A stretch of DNA of 64,000 bases from Paludibacteraceae bacterium (lineage in GTDB: Bacteria > Bacteroidota > Bacteroidia > Bacteroidales > Paludibacteraceae), in assembly GCA_017938155.1 (NCBI GenBank), contig JAGBCD010000027.1:62001-126000 (forward strand), given 5' to 3'. The position numbers and the translations under genes are program-made. Positions 55,415 to 62,520 of this stretch are shown one piece after another. Under the pieces are notes generated by a model. The model searched no databases. It worked only from the letters and a program-made list of their open reading frames with translations, and was not told the DNA's origin. Position 1 is the stretch's first letter, and each line of letters starts with the position of its first letter.

Positions 55415-56469
55415 AAAAATATATTCTCCTATCTATCTTAATTATTACAAGCGGATGTCGTTCTTTTGTTCCGTTTAATGGTGAAACGTACAATCCAGAA
55501 AAAATGTGTTTATCATTTTTGAACGAGAGTATATGCGTGTATACCCGCTACGATATCATGAATAACCAAGTGTATTCAGATTCTTGTACTTGGGAATATA
55601 ATACCCAAAATAGAATCATTTTGAAATGTTTCCCTAAAGCAAGTTTATGCGAGTCAAATGATTCTATAAGAAAGAGGCTTTTTAATTTTATATATGATAT
55701 ATGTCCGAAATGGTATAATATAAAGAGTGACGAGTTTATGAGTGTTCCTAATAGCAAATATCCATTGTACCAAGAAAAAGATGTACCTTATGGTTATAAA
55801 ACTCCTTCCTTTTATGATAAATTCGGTGGAAAGGTTTCGTGTGATACGTGTTATACTGCTATATTTATAGATCCAAAATGTGTGGCTATACGCAATACAT
55901 ATTTTCTTCCTTCCTTCTTTTTTATAGATAAAACAGTAAAGGTGAAGATGCCTAAAGCTCATTCTCGAATGGCAAAAAAACTGCAAAAATCGTTTTATCC
56001 TTGGCTTACAAATTCCTATGAATATATCAACTATAAGGTAAATTATGATAGGATGCTTGGTTTAAGCCTTGCTATAGATAGTATAACCGGGAAGCAATTC
56101 TCCTTTATAGGAGATTCTTGCAAGAAAGAGAGCCTTCGATTTATCAATGATTCTGTTTGTGAACATGTTTTATCTATGCGAAAAGATAAATCCTCCCAAT
56201 ATGCACCATTTGATATAGATACTTGTCACTATACAGTAAAGAACAATCTGATCGCCATAGACCTTATCCCAAACAAGTCGTGTGACACATTGAGTTATGG
56301 CAATGGTATGTTGTTCTACTCAAAAGTGTATAGAGATAATGATCAATACAAACATATTGTAAAACCTTTTATTGACGAAGCTCGTAGTTGTGCGAACAAA
56401 ACGGATAGTATCAATATGATTATGAGTACTTATTTTGATGTATATGTACCTCTTAACTTTTACAAATGA
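55399..56469 (+). CDS. Large lipoprotein, candidate immunity to the HEARH mini-Rhs
   Basis: This 356-residue protein starts inside the 3' end of the toxin gene. Its N-terminus EKILKKYILLSILIITSGC carries a lipobox-like end. The mature part has many Cys and Tyr residues (e.g. DTCYTAIFIDPKC, NTYFLPSFFFIDK) and no recognised domain. It is larger than most immunity proteins, but overlap with the toxin gene and the lipoprotein signal fit the pattern of the island. Confidence 0.6.
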   Translation: MEKILKKYILLSILIITSGCRSFVPFNGETYNPEKMCLSFLNESICVYTRYDIMNNQVYSDSCTWEYNTQNRIILKCFPKASLCESNDSIRKRLFNFIYDICPKWYNIKSDEFMSVPNSKYPLYQEKDVPYGYKTPSFYDKFGGKVSCDTCYTAIFIDPKCVAIRNTYFLPSFFFIDKTVKVKMPKAHSRMAKKLQKSFYPWLTNSYEYINYKVNYDRMLGLSLAIDSITGKQFSFIGDSCKKESLRFINDSVCEHVLSMRKDKSSQYAPFDIDTCHYTVKNNLIAIDLIPNKSCDTLSYGNGMLFYSKVYRDNDQYKHIVKPFIDEARSCANKTDSINMIMSTYFDVYVPLNFYK

Positions 56470-56480
56470 TACCACCCCAC

Positions 56481-56526
56481 ATGAACCGCCTTCTCTCTAT
56501 CACTTCTCTGTTGCGTATATTCACAC
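56481..56526 (+). pseudogene. Truncated mini-Rhs leader remnant
   Basis: ATGAACCGCCTTCTCTCTAT and the following bases up to ATTCACACC match the 5' end of the other mini-Rhs genes, with a 2-base deletion that shifts the frame inside the signal peptide. Homology ends abruptly at 56526. It starts 11 bases after the HEARH immunity gene. Confidence 0.75.
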
Positions 56527-56780
56527 CGAATAAAAATATTTTAGTTTATTCCGAGACATTTTCGAGACCTTTTCGAGACAATGTCATACGCATCTCGTTC
56601 GCATCTCGTTCGCATCGTGGACGATTCCGTAGGATGACCGTAGCATTTGTCCTCCGAAATTCATTCTGCACAACAAAGATACTGCGCTTCATTTGCTATT
56701 CTTGTGACATTTTGCCACATTCCAAATCAAACCGCTTAATTGCCCAACTGAATCACAAGTGATAATCCGTTGAACCTTGG
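56527..56780. other. Gene-free spacer with iterated CGAGAC and CATCTCGTTCG motifs
   Basis: No gene was recognised. Three CGAGAC motifs at ~11-base spacing (56550-56580) are followed by two direct copies of GCATCTCGTTC (about 56590-56615). The rest shows no structure I can support. Confidence 0.5.
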
Positions 56781-56817
56781 CAAAAAAAAAACGGAATGGC
56801 TGACCATTCCGTTTTCA
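56781..56817 (-). terminator. Intrinsic terminator of rplS
   Basis: On the minus strand, AAAACGGAATGG-(TCAG)-CCATTCCGTTTT is followed by a run of T. It begins three bases after the rplS stop. Confidence 0.9.
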
Positions 56818-56819
56818 AT

Positions 56820-57176
56820 TTACATTTTAACTCGTCTTTCTGGAATACGAGCTTTCTTACCTGTAAGTTTACGCAAGTAATAGAGTTTTGCACGACGTAC
56901 CTTACCGTATTTGTTAACTGTGATTGACTCAATGAATGGACTATCCATTGGGAAAATACGTTCAACACCTACGTTACCTGACATTTTACGAACGGTAAAA
57001 CGCTTCTTGTCTTGACTACCATGGATAGCAATAACATCACCACGGAACTCTTGAATACGCTCTTTGTTACCTTCTTTGATTCGGTACGCTACAGTGATTT
57101 GGTCACCAGCCTTAAACGCCGGAAACTCTTTCTTCTCACCGGCAAATGCCTCTTCGGCAATCTTCATTAAATCCAT
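56820..57176 (-). CDS. rplS: 50S ribosomal protein L19
   Basis: This 118-residue protein starts DLMKIAEEAFAGEKKEFPAF, the usual Bacteroidetes L19 N-terminus. I therefore used the ATG at 57176 rather than an in-frame start 45 bases upstream. Conserved blocks include GDQITVAYRIKEGNKERIQ, FRGDVIAIHGS, FTVRKMSGNVGVERIFP, SPFIESI and KVRRAKLYYLRKLTGKKARI. L19 sits at the 30S-50S interface near the A-site finger. The gene has its own promoter and terminator and forms a single-gene unit at the right edge of the toxin island. Confidence 0.97.
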   Translation of the reverse strand: MDLMKIAEEAFAGEKKEFPAFKAGDQITVAYRIKEGNKERIQEFRGDVIAIHGSQDKKRFTVRKMSGNVGVERIFPMDSPFIESITVNKYGKVRRAKLYYLRKLTGKKARIPERRVKM

Positions 57177-57285
57177 TTTGTTGATTTGGTTTTTAATGGT
57201 TACACGGAGATGAGTATACACTACTGTTCAGCATGCATATGCAATGCCTAATCGATCGTCAGAGACTCAACTCGCAAAATCGCGA

Positions 57286-57316
57286 CAAAATTACTACAAT
57301 TTTTTTATATGACAAA
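57286..57316 (-). promoter_or_regulatory. rplS promoter
   Basis: On the minus strand, TTTG (57313-57316), a 19-base spacer and TAATTTTG (57286-57293) match the consensus. About 100 bases of leader precede the ATG. Confidence 0.75.
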
Positions 57317-57465
57317 ATTTACTGCCATTTTTTCAGAGCAACCGCATCAAAAATTGTAGTTTTGTATAAAATGACGATTCCCATATTCTTCTAACTATCC
57401 AACCAACAATTGAATCAGTTGTGATTAGCTGCTAATAGAAGCGACGAACTATTTTTTTTATAGAA

Positions 57466-58368
57466 TTATTGCTCATTGTTTTTTGGTAACAAATGTCTGT
57501 ACACCAATGGCTTGTAATATTGTTGCCAAAAGGGAATAGTCGAATGAACTTGGCATTGTTCTAACAGCTCCTTGCCTAATATCGTATCTGGTGGAAAATA
57601 TGCTCCTGTCAGATACAGGCAAGCCTTTAACATTACCGCAGGATAGAACAATGAATCCGCTGCCTCACAAAGATATGAATAGGCAAAATCAAATTCCCTT
57701 TGAGTTAATCGTTGCATAGAAACAGTGCATAAATAAACATCACAACATGCAGCGGGATAATGTGTTTTGTTCGCTATTCTAATTGCTAATGGCAACAAAT
57801 CATCGTATGGAATAATAAAGCGCAGTGTATCATATGACTTGATATCGGCATCACGCATTGTTATGTGTTTTATGTAGTCCAGATCTTCTTTGTCTCGTCG
57901 ATATCTCTCCATTGCTAATGGCGAATTACTAGCATTATGAAGATAATTTTTCCATAAAATGTCACATAAAGAGTCTGACACCTCTATCACGTTGCTATCT
58001 TTATACTGCTCAAGAATCCCACATATATATATATAAGCCCCCTTTGCACCACCTTTTAGAGCATAAAATAGAGCGGTTGTATCAGTCACGGAGCTCCCTT
58101 TACTTTCTCTGCGTAGGCTCACTGAATAACTTCCAGATATTCCAGAACTATCTGCAACAAGTATCCCATATAGATTTATATTGGAATCAGAATGACAAAG
58201 CCATAAATCTCGATATGCATCTACATCATAATGAACTATGACACGCTGAATAAGTGAATCTTTGTTTGACGAAACGCAATCACAGTAGGTATGTGTCTCC
58301 CATGGAGTACAAGTTACCAACAATAGCAACGCAAATATAAACAAGAATAATTTCCATTTATGTTTCAT
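57466..58368 (-). CDS. Lipoprotein with Sel1-like end, candidate immunity to the caspase-like mini-Rhs
   Basis: This 300-residue protein has a lipoprotein signal (KHKWKLFLFIFALLLLVTC). The middle is a mixed domain of unknown type (DVDAYRDLWLC...SVSLRRESKG). The C-terminal half is helical and repeat-like, ending YLTGAYFPPDTILGKELLEQC, which matches the end motif of the 41084-41917 protein. It starts 12 bases downstream of the mini-Rhs stop in the same transcript. The two Sel1-like proteins appear to be diverged members of one immunity-type family. The role is inferred from context. Confidence 0.65.
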   Translation of the reverse strand: MKHKWKLFLFIFALLLLVTCTPWETHTYCDCVSSNKDSLIQRVIVHYDVDAYRDLWLCHSDSNINLYGILVADSSGISGSYSVSLRRESKGSSVTDTTALFYALKGGAKGAYIYICGILEQYKDSNVIEVSDSLCDILWKNYLHNASNSPLAMERYRRDKEDLDYIKHITMRDADIKSYDTLRFIIPYDDLLPLAIRIANKTHYPAACCDVYLCTVSMQRLTQREFDFAYSYLCEAADSLFYPAVMLKACLYLTGAYFPPDTILGKELLEQCQVHSTIPFWQQYYKPLVYRHLLPKNNEQ

Positions 58369-58380
58369 GAAAAAATATTT

Positions 58381-59223
58381 TTAATTGGTTATATTGGGCA
58401 TAATTTTATCTATGAACATTTTGAATTTCACTGTACTCCTCGTAGGTAACCTATTCCCTCTAATTTTCGTTAGCAAATCGCCATTTTTATATACACCCCA
58501 TGCACCTTCTCCTTTAGTCTTAGTGTTTTTTACTCCTGAATAACGTCCGTCTTGTGGATGGAGTGGACTATTTTTGGATTCTAAAATACCCATTGGAGCA
58601 ATAACAAAAGTTTCATGTTCATTTAAGATGGATGACAATTGTTGAGCGAGACTATTTTCCCCTTCTCCAGTATGGCATGCGTAGAGAAAAACCATAGAAG
58701 CATTCCCTTCTTGTGCATCATTCTCATACTGAGCACTTCGGTCTAATATATGTTCCATTAGGTTTGCTGCGTCCAGTTGCAGGTTATTAGGTGAATTATA
58801 TTTGTTCACCTTATCAAAATCTCCATGTGCAAAAATATAAATACCATTATCGTCATGAAAATTCTGGGCAGCATAAGAATCCGTATTTGAAAGAAATATA
58901 TGTTTCTCTCTTCCATCTGCGTCAATGTACTTGATAGGATTAGCTCCACAATAAGCATAGGGCGAAATATCAGGGAATTTATCACTTAGCGGATCAACCG
59001 ACAGCCATTTATTAACATGGCATATTGTGATAATAATAGTGTCTATTTGATTCCTTTGTAAGAGTTCCTTTTCTGAGTTCTCTATCACATCCAATATCGG
59101 ACGAGATGTCTCTGGAGAAAAAGAATCATAAGGCGTTTGCGCACATACGTCTGCCCCTATACATAGGAAGAATATTAAGATTGAAAGAAAAAGTCTTATA
59201 CTATGCAAAAATCCTGCATCCAT
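58381..59223 (-). CDS. Mini-Rhs toxin candidate with caspase-like (clan CD) tail
   Basis: This 280-residue protein begins at the ATG 59223 with a signal peptide (FLHSIRLFLSILIFFLCIGA region, ending VCAQ). The leader TPYDSFSPETSRPILDV is conserved but the following residues are diverged. The Rhs end reads SVDPLSDKFPDISPYAYC...YIDADGR, so DPDGR is altered to DADGR. The tail holds GIYIFAHGDFD (His133) and, after a helix, MVFLYACHTGEGENSLAQQL (Cys183). A strand-His-Gly followed by a strand-Ala-Cys-x-Thr-Gly is the His/Cys dyad layout of caspase-like peptidases (C11/C14/C25/C80, CHAT). The fold assignment is by motif only. It is the most divergent copy, is on the opposite strand between rplS and rpsA, and has its own promoter and partner gene. 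Confidence 0.7.
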   Translation of the reverse strand: MDAGFLHSIRLFLSILIFFLCIGADVCAQTPYDSFSPETSRPILDVIENSEKELLQRNQIDTIIITICHVNKWLSVDPLSDKFPDISPYAYCGANPIKYIDADGREKHIFLSNTDSYAAQNFHDDNGIYIFAHGDFDKVNKYNSPNNLQLDAANLMEHILDRSAQYENDAQEGNASMVFLYACHTGEGENSLAQQLSSILNEHETFVIAPMGILESKNSPLHPQDGRYSGVKNTKTKGEGAWGVYKNGDLLTKIRGNRLPTRSTVKFKMFIDKIMPNITN

Positions 59224-59259
59224 GATATCAAGAATAATATAGTTGAATTTTACTCGCAG

Positions 59260-59290
59260 CAAAGGTAATGAAAATACATTAGATACACAA
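59260..59290 (-). promoter_or_regulatory. Promoter of the minus-strand mini-Rhs pair
   Basis: On the minus strand, TTG (59288-59290), a 20-base spacer and TACCTTTG (59260-59267) fit the consensus. The ATG is 36 bases downstream. Confidence 0.75.
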
Positions 59291-59401
59291 GTGATGAATA
59301 TATATATTTTTTAATCATTGTCCCCAAAAGCAATTTTTTGACAATCATGAATAGAAAAAATAAGGTAATGTTGGATTTTTGTACGTAAATCGTGTGTTTG
59401 A

Positions 59402-59433
59402 TTTGTTCATTCCAAAAAATAATAGTAACTTTG
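59402..59433 (+). promoter_or_regulatory. rpsA promoter
   Basis: TTTG (59402-59405), a 20-base spacer and TAACTTTG (59426-59433) match the consensus. Confidence 0.75.
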
Positions 59434-59439
59434 CCCGCT

Positions 59440-59569
59440 TTTTATGGCGAATAACTTTCGCCTGCGAGAAAAAGCATAACATGTTTAACCCTTTAACGAG
59501 TCCAAATTTGTTCTAGTTTATCGTTATAATATAAACTGCAGAATAAACCGAAACTCACCCCTTACTGCA
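59440..59569 (+). promoter_or_regulatory. rpsA 5' leader with short hairpin
   Basis: About 130 bases of leader precede the start codon. GGCGAA-TAACT-TTCGCC (59446-59462) forms a 6-bp stem close to the predicted transcript start. Autoregulation of rpsA through its leader is known in other bacteria; here it is only a possibility. Confidence 0.35.
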
Positions 59570-61324
59570 ATGGCAGAGAATTTATCACTCCAGAACTTCG
59601 ACTGGGATGCCTATGAAAGTTCATCCAAAGGCACATTAAACGAAGAATTGACACAAAAGTATGATGCAACCCTCAGCGCTATCAAAGACAACGAAGTTGT
59701 TGAAGGTACTGTTATTAGCATCAACAAACGTGAAGTAGTTGTTAACGTTGGCTACAAATCAGATGGTATCGTTCCTGCTACCGAGTTCCGCTACAACCCA
59801 GAATTGAAAGTTGGTGACCGCGTAGAAGTGTACATCGAAAGCCAAGAAGACAAAAAAGGACAACTCGTTCTTTCACACAAAGAAGCACGTGCATCACGCA
59901 GCTGGGAACGTGTTAATGAAGCATTCGAGAAAGAAGAAATCGTTACTGGTTACATCAAGTGCCGTACCAAAGGCGGTATGATCGTTGATGTATTGGGTAT
60001 GGAAGCTTTCTTGCCAGGTAGCCAAATTGACGTGAAACCTATTCGTGACTATGATGTCTTTGTAGGCATTACAATGGAGTTCAAGATTGTAAAAATCAAC
60101 CAAGAGTTCCGCAATGTGGTTGTTTCACACAAAGCGCTTATCGAGGCTGAACTTGAGGCTCAAAAGAAAGAAATTGTTAGCAAACTCGAAAAAGGACAAG
60201 TACTTGAAGGTACCGTTAAGAATATTACCAACTATGGTGTATTCATCGACCTTGGTGGCGTTGACGGACTTATTCATATCACAGACCTCAGCTGGGGTAG
60301 AGTTAGCGATCCAAAAGAGATTGTACAACTCGACCAAAAGATCAATGTGGTTATCCTTGACTTCGATGAGGAGAAAAAACGTATCGCACTCGGCTTGAAA
60401 CAACTTACTCCACACCCATGGGATGCTCTTAACCAAGATCTCAAAGTGGGAGACAAAGTGAAAGGTAAAGTTGTTGTGATGGCTGACTACGGAGCATTTG
60501 TTGAAGTAGCTGAAGGCGTAGAAGGACTTGTTCACGTGAGTGAAATGAGCTGGAGCCAACACCTACGTAGCGCAAACGATTTCCTCAAAGTAGGCGATGA
60601 GGTAGAAGCTGTTATCTTGACACTTGACAGAGAAGAGCGTAAAATGAGCCTTGGTATCAAACAACTTAAGGACGATCCATGGGCAAATGTTGACGTTAAG
60701 TATGCTGTTGGAACAAGACACTTTGCTAAAGTTCGCAACTTTACCAACTTCGGCGTATTTGTTGAAATCGAAGAAGGTGTTGATGGTCTTATCCATATCA
60801 GCGATCTCAGCTGGACTAAGAAAATCAAACATCCTAACGAGTTTACAAGCATCGGTGCTGAAATCGAAGTTGTTGTACTTGATATCGACAAAGAGAACCG
60901 CCGCTTGAGCCTTGGCCACAAACAACTCGAGGAAAATCCTTGGGAAGAACTTGAGGCTAAATATGGTGTTGATACCATCATCGAAGGCAAAGTAGTTGAA
61001 TTGGGCGACAAGGGTGCTGTTGTACTCCTTGAAGATGGTGTAGAAGGCTTCTGCACAACACGTCACCTCGCTAAAGAAGACAAAGCTGCTACACAAGTAG
61101 GAGAAACCATGTCTTTCAAAGTAATCGAATTCAACAAAGAGGCTAAACGTATCTTGCTCTCACACCTACGTACATGGGAAGAGCGTAAAGAGGTACCAGC
61201 TGAACCTAAAAAAGCTGCTAAGAAAGAAGCTGCTATGCCAGAGCAAGCTAAGGTGAAAACTACCTTAGGTGATTTGAGCGTTTTAGCTGACCTCAAAGCA
61301 AGCATGGAAGAGAACAAAGAATAA
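59570..61324 (+). CDS. rpsA: 30S ribosomal protein S1
   Basis: This 584-residue protein contains six S1 RNA-binding domains, roughly at residues 40-110, 125-190, 210-280, 295-365, 380-450 and 465-535. They carry the repeated strands (V/L)EGTV...(Y/F)GVF(I/V)(D/E)LG and GL(I/V)H(I/V)S(D/E)(L/M)SW. The length and domain number match bacterial S1. The C-terminal ~50 residues are Lys/Ala-rich with a final helix. S1 binds mRNA on the 30S subunit. The Met-Ala-Glu start at 59570 is the first in the frame. The gene has its own promoter and a strong terminator. Confidence 0.97.
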   Translation: MAENLSLQNFDWDAYESSSKGTLNEELTQKYDATLSAIKDNEVVEGTVISINKREVVVNVGYKSDGIVPATEFRYNPELKVGDRVEVYIESQEDKKGQLVLSHKEARASRSWERVNEAFEKEEIVTGYIKCRTKGGMIVDVLGMEAFLPGSQIDVKPIRDYDVFVGITMEFKIVKINQEFRNVVVSHKALIEAELEAQKKEIVSKLEKGQVLEGTVKNITNYGVFIDLGGVDGLIHITDLSWGRVSDPKEIVQLDQKINVVILDFDEEKKRIALGLKQLTPHPWDALNQDLKVGDKVKGKVVVMADYGAFVEVAEGVEGLVHVSEMSWSQHLRSANDFLKVGDEVEAVILTLDREERKMSLGIKQLKDDPWANVDVKYAVGTRHFAKVRNFTNFGVFVEIEEGVDGLIHISDLSWTKKIKHPNEFTSIGAEIEVVVLDIDKENRRLSLGHKQLEENPWEELEAKYGVDTIIEGKVVELGDKGAVVLLEDGVEGFCTTRHLAKEDKAATQVGETMSFKVIEFNKEAKRILLSHLRTWEERKEVPAEPKKAAKKEAAMPEQAKVKTTLGDLSVLADLKASMEENKE

Positions 61325-61344
61325 TCTTCTCGTAAATAAAAATG

Positions 61345-61378
61345 AGTGGGGCGTCAAATAGATGCCCCACTTTTTTTT
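61345..61378 (+). terminator. Intrinsic terminator of rpsA
   Basis: AGTGGGGC pairs with GCCCCACT around an 11-base loop and is followed by eight T, 20 bases after the stop codon. Confidence 0.92.
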
Positions 61379-61458
61379 GTTCTGAAAATAGTTAATTCAA
61401 TATTTTTATGTACCTTTGCACCCACTATGATGGTTACAAAACAACAGAAATATAAAAA

Positions 61459-61484
61459 CAAAAAAGAGACCCATTTGAGTCTCT
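61459..61484 (-). terminator. Terminator of tRNA-Phe
   Basis: On the minus strand, AGAGAC-(TCAAATGG)-GTCTCT is followed by TTTTTT, six bases downstream of the mature tRNA 3' end. Confidence 0.85.
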
Positions 61485-61490
61485 TGCTTG

Positions 61491-61563
61491 TGGTGCCACC
61501 AGGAATCGAACCGGGGACACAAGGATTTTCAGTCCTTTGCTCTACCAACTTAGCTATGGCACC
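61491..61563 (-). tRNA. tRNA-Phe (GAA)
   Basis: The minus strand folds as a 73-nt tRNA. The 7-bp acceptor stem is GGTGCCA/TGGCACC with discriminator A. The D arm contains AGTTGGTAGAGC. The anticodon stem is AAGGA/TCCTT with loop CTGAAAA, giving anticodon GAA. The T arm is GTTCGATTC. CCA is not encoded. Confidence 0.97.
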
Positions 61564-61619
61564 TAGCGCTTTTCTGTAGTCTTATGCCTCAATGAGGACG
61601 TTCAAGCGAAAAGCGAGTG

Positions 61620-61651
61620 CAAAGGTACGGCTTTATTTTGAATTGAACAAA
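61620..61651 (-). promoter_or_regulatory. tRNA-Phe promoter
   Basis: On the minus strand, TTTG (61648-61651), a 20-base spacer and TACCTTTG (61620-61627) match the consensus. It lies 56 bases before the tRNA. Confidence 0.8.
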
Positions 61652-61699
61652 TATTTTTGACATTTTTTTTAAAATAAAATAACAAATTAGTTGCTTTTT

Positions 61700-62392
61700 A
61701 TGGATATTCACCCCATTGCGTATGCCAAAAATGACTTTGTTGACAAGTTTGGAATACCCAGACAAAGTTTTCAAACATCTACTATTGAAACACGTATCGT
61801 ATTTCAACCTCCTTACAATACCCCAGATGCCTTTCGAGAGATACAACATTTCTCGCATCTATGGATCATATGGGGCTTTTCTTGCAATCAAATAGACCAT
61901 CAAAAATTCTCACCTACCGTTCGCCCTCCAAGGTTGGGAGGAAACAAAAGAGTCGGAGTCTTTGCTTCACGTTCGCCTTTCCGACCCAATGCCTTGGGAC
62001 TAACGAGTGTTAGACTGCTCAGAGTGGAAACTACACCCAAAAATGGAGTTGAACTGGTAGTCTTAGGGGCAGATTTGTTGGACAATACCCCTATATACGA
62101 TATCAAACCATACTTGTCTTTTACCGATGCACATCCACAAGCGACCAACGGCTTCGCACAAGAGGTAATAGAATATCAATTGTTGGTCCAATGGGCAGAT
62201 GATGAACTACGCAATAGAATACCAGAAAATGTGCGATTGCAAATAGAAGAAATCCTTTCGCAAGATCCCAGACCAGCCTATCATGATGAACCTGAACGAG
62301 TGTATAAATTAGATTTTGCTAATTATAAAATACATTTCCAAGTTCAAAACCAAATACTTATGGTAGTCAATGTACAAGAATTGAATTCCTAA
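61700..62392 (+). CDS. trmO: tRNA (N6-threonylcarbamoyladenosine-37) methyltransferase TrmO
   Basis: This 230-residue protein begins at ATG 61700 (DIHPIAYAKNDFVDKFGIPRQ); an upstream TTG gives a three-residue extension that is less likely. Family landmarks are the N-terminal PIAY...GIPRQ, RPPRLGGNKRVGVFASRSP and FRPNALGLTSVRLL, then DLLDNTPIYDIKPYL and DAHP. TrmO uses SAM to N6-methylate t6A37 of threonine tRNA, which fine-tunes decoding. The C-terminal ~70 residues form the smaller domain present in YaeB-type members. It is divergent from the adjacent tRNA-Phe gene. No strong promoter was identified. Confidence 0.93.
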   Translation: MDIHPIAYAKNDFVDKFGIPRQSFQTSTIETRIVFQPPYNTPDAFREIQHFSHLWIIWGFSCNQIDHQKFSPTVRPPRLGGNKRVGVFASRSPFRPNALGLTSVRLLRVETTPKNGVELVVLGADLLDNTPIYDIKPYLSFTDAHPQATNGFAQEVIEYQLLVQWADDELRNRIPENVRLQIEEILSQDPRPAYHDEPERVYKLDFANYKIHFQVQNQILMVVNVQELNS

Positions 62393-62400
62393 ATACATAC

Positions 62401-62431
62401 TTGCGTATGTAAATAATTAGTTGTAACTTTG
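62401..62431 (+). promoter_or_regulatory. Promoter of the alpha-amylase-type gene
   Basis: TTG (62401-62403), a 20-base spacer and TAACTTTG (62424-62431) match the consensus. The -33 element lies in the loop of a 7-bp inverted repeat, TACATAC-TTGC-GTATGTA (62394-62411), which could also serve as an operator. Confidence 0.7.
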
Positions 62432-62520
62432 CACGGGCATTTTGAGCAATGATAGAAAGATGTAATCCGCAAGAAGTTGTAATAACGAGAACATAATAAC
62501 GATTAATAACAAATATTCCC

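Noticed and set aside
57177..57221. Earlier start for rplS
   Set aside because: The 15 extra residues are not part of L19, and the ATG at 57176 gives the normal N-terminus.
36890..59223. Prophage or contractile injection system as source of the Rhs genes
   Set aside because: No VgrG, PAAR, tail, sheath, baseplate, integrase or capsid genes are present. All effectors have Sec signals, and the neighbours are ribosomal genes.
36890..59223. Insertion sequence or integron explaining the repeated leaders
   Set aside because: No transposase or integrase frame was seen, and no terminal inverted repeats or attC-like sites flank the leaders. The shared sequence is coding and in frame. Homologous and short-homology recombination explain the visible junctions better.
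61379..61440. TACCTTTG box at 61411-61418 as a promoter for a plus-strand gene
   Set aside because: The downstream sequence runs into the complement of the tRNA gene with no credible product, and the -33 element is poor. It may be a chance match.
61346..61579. Open frame of about 77 codons on the plus strand over the tRNA gene, and its minus-strand counterpart
   Set aside because: It overlaps the tRNA-Phe gene and its terminator. The apparent protein (PPGIEPGTQGF) is the familiar false translation of a tRNA complement.
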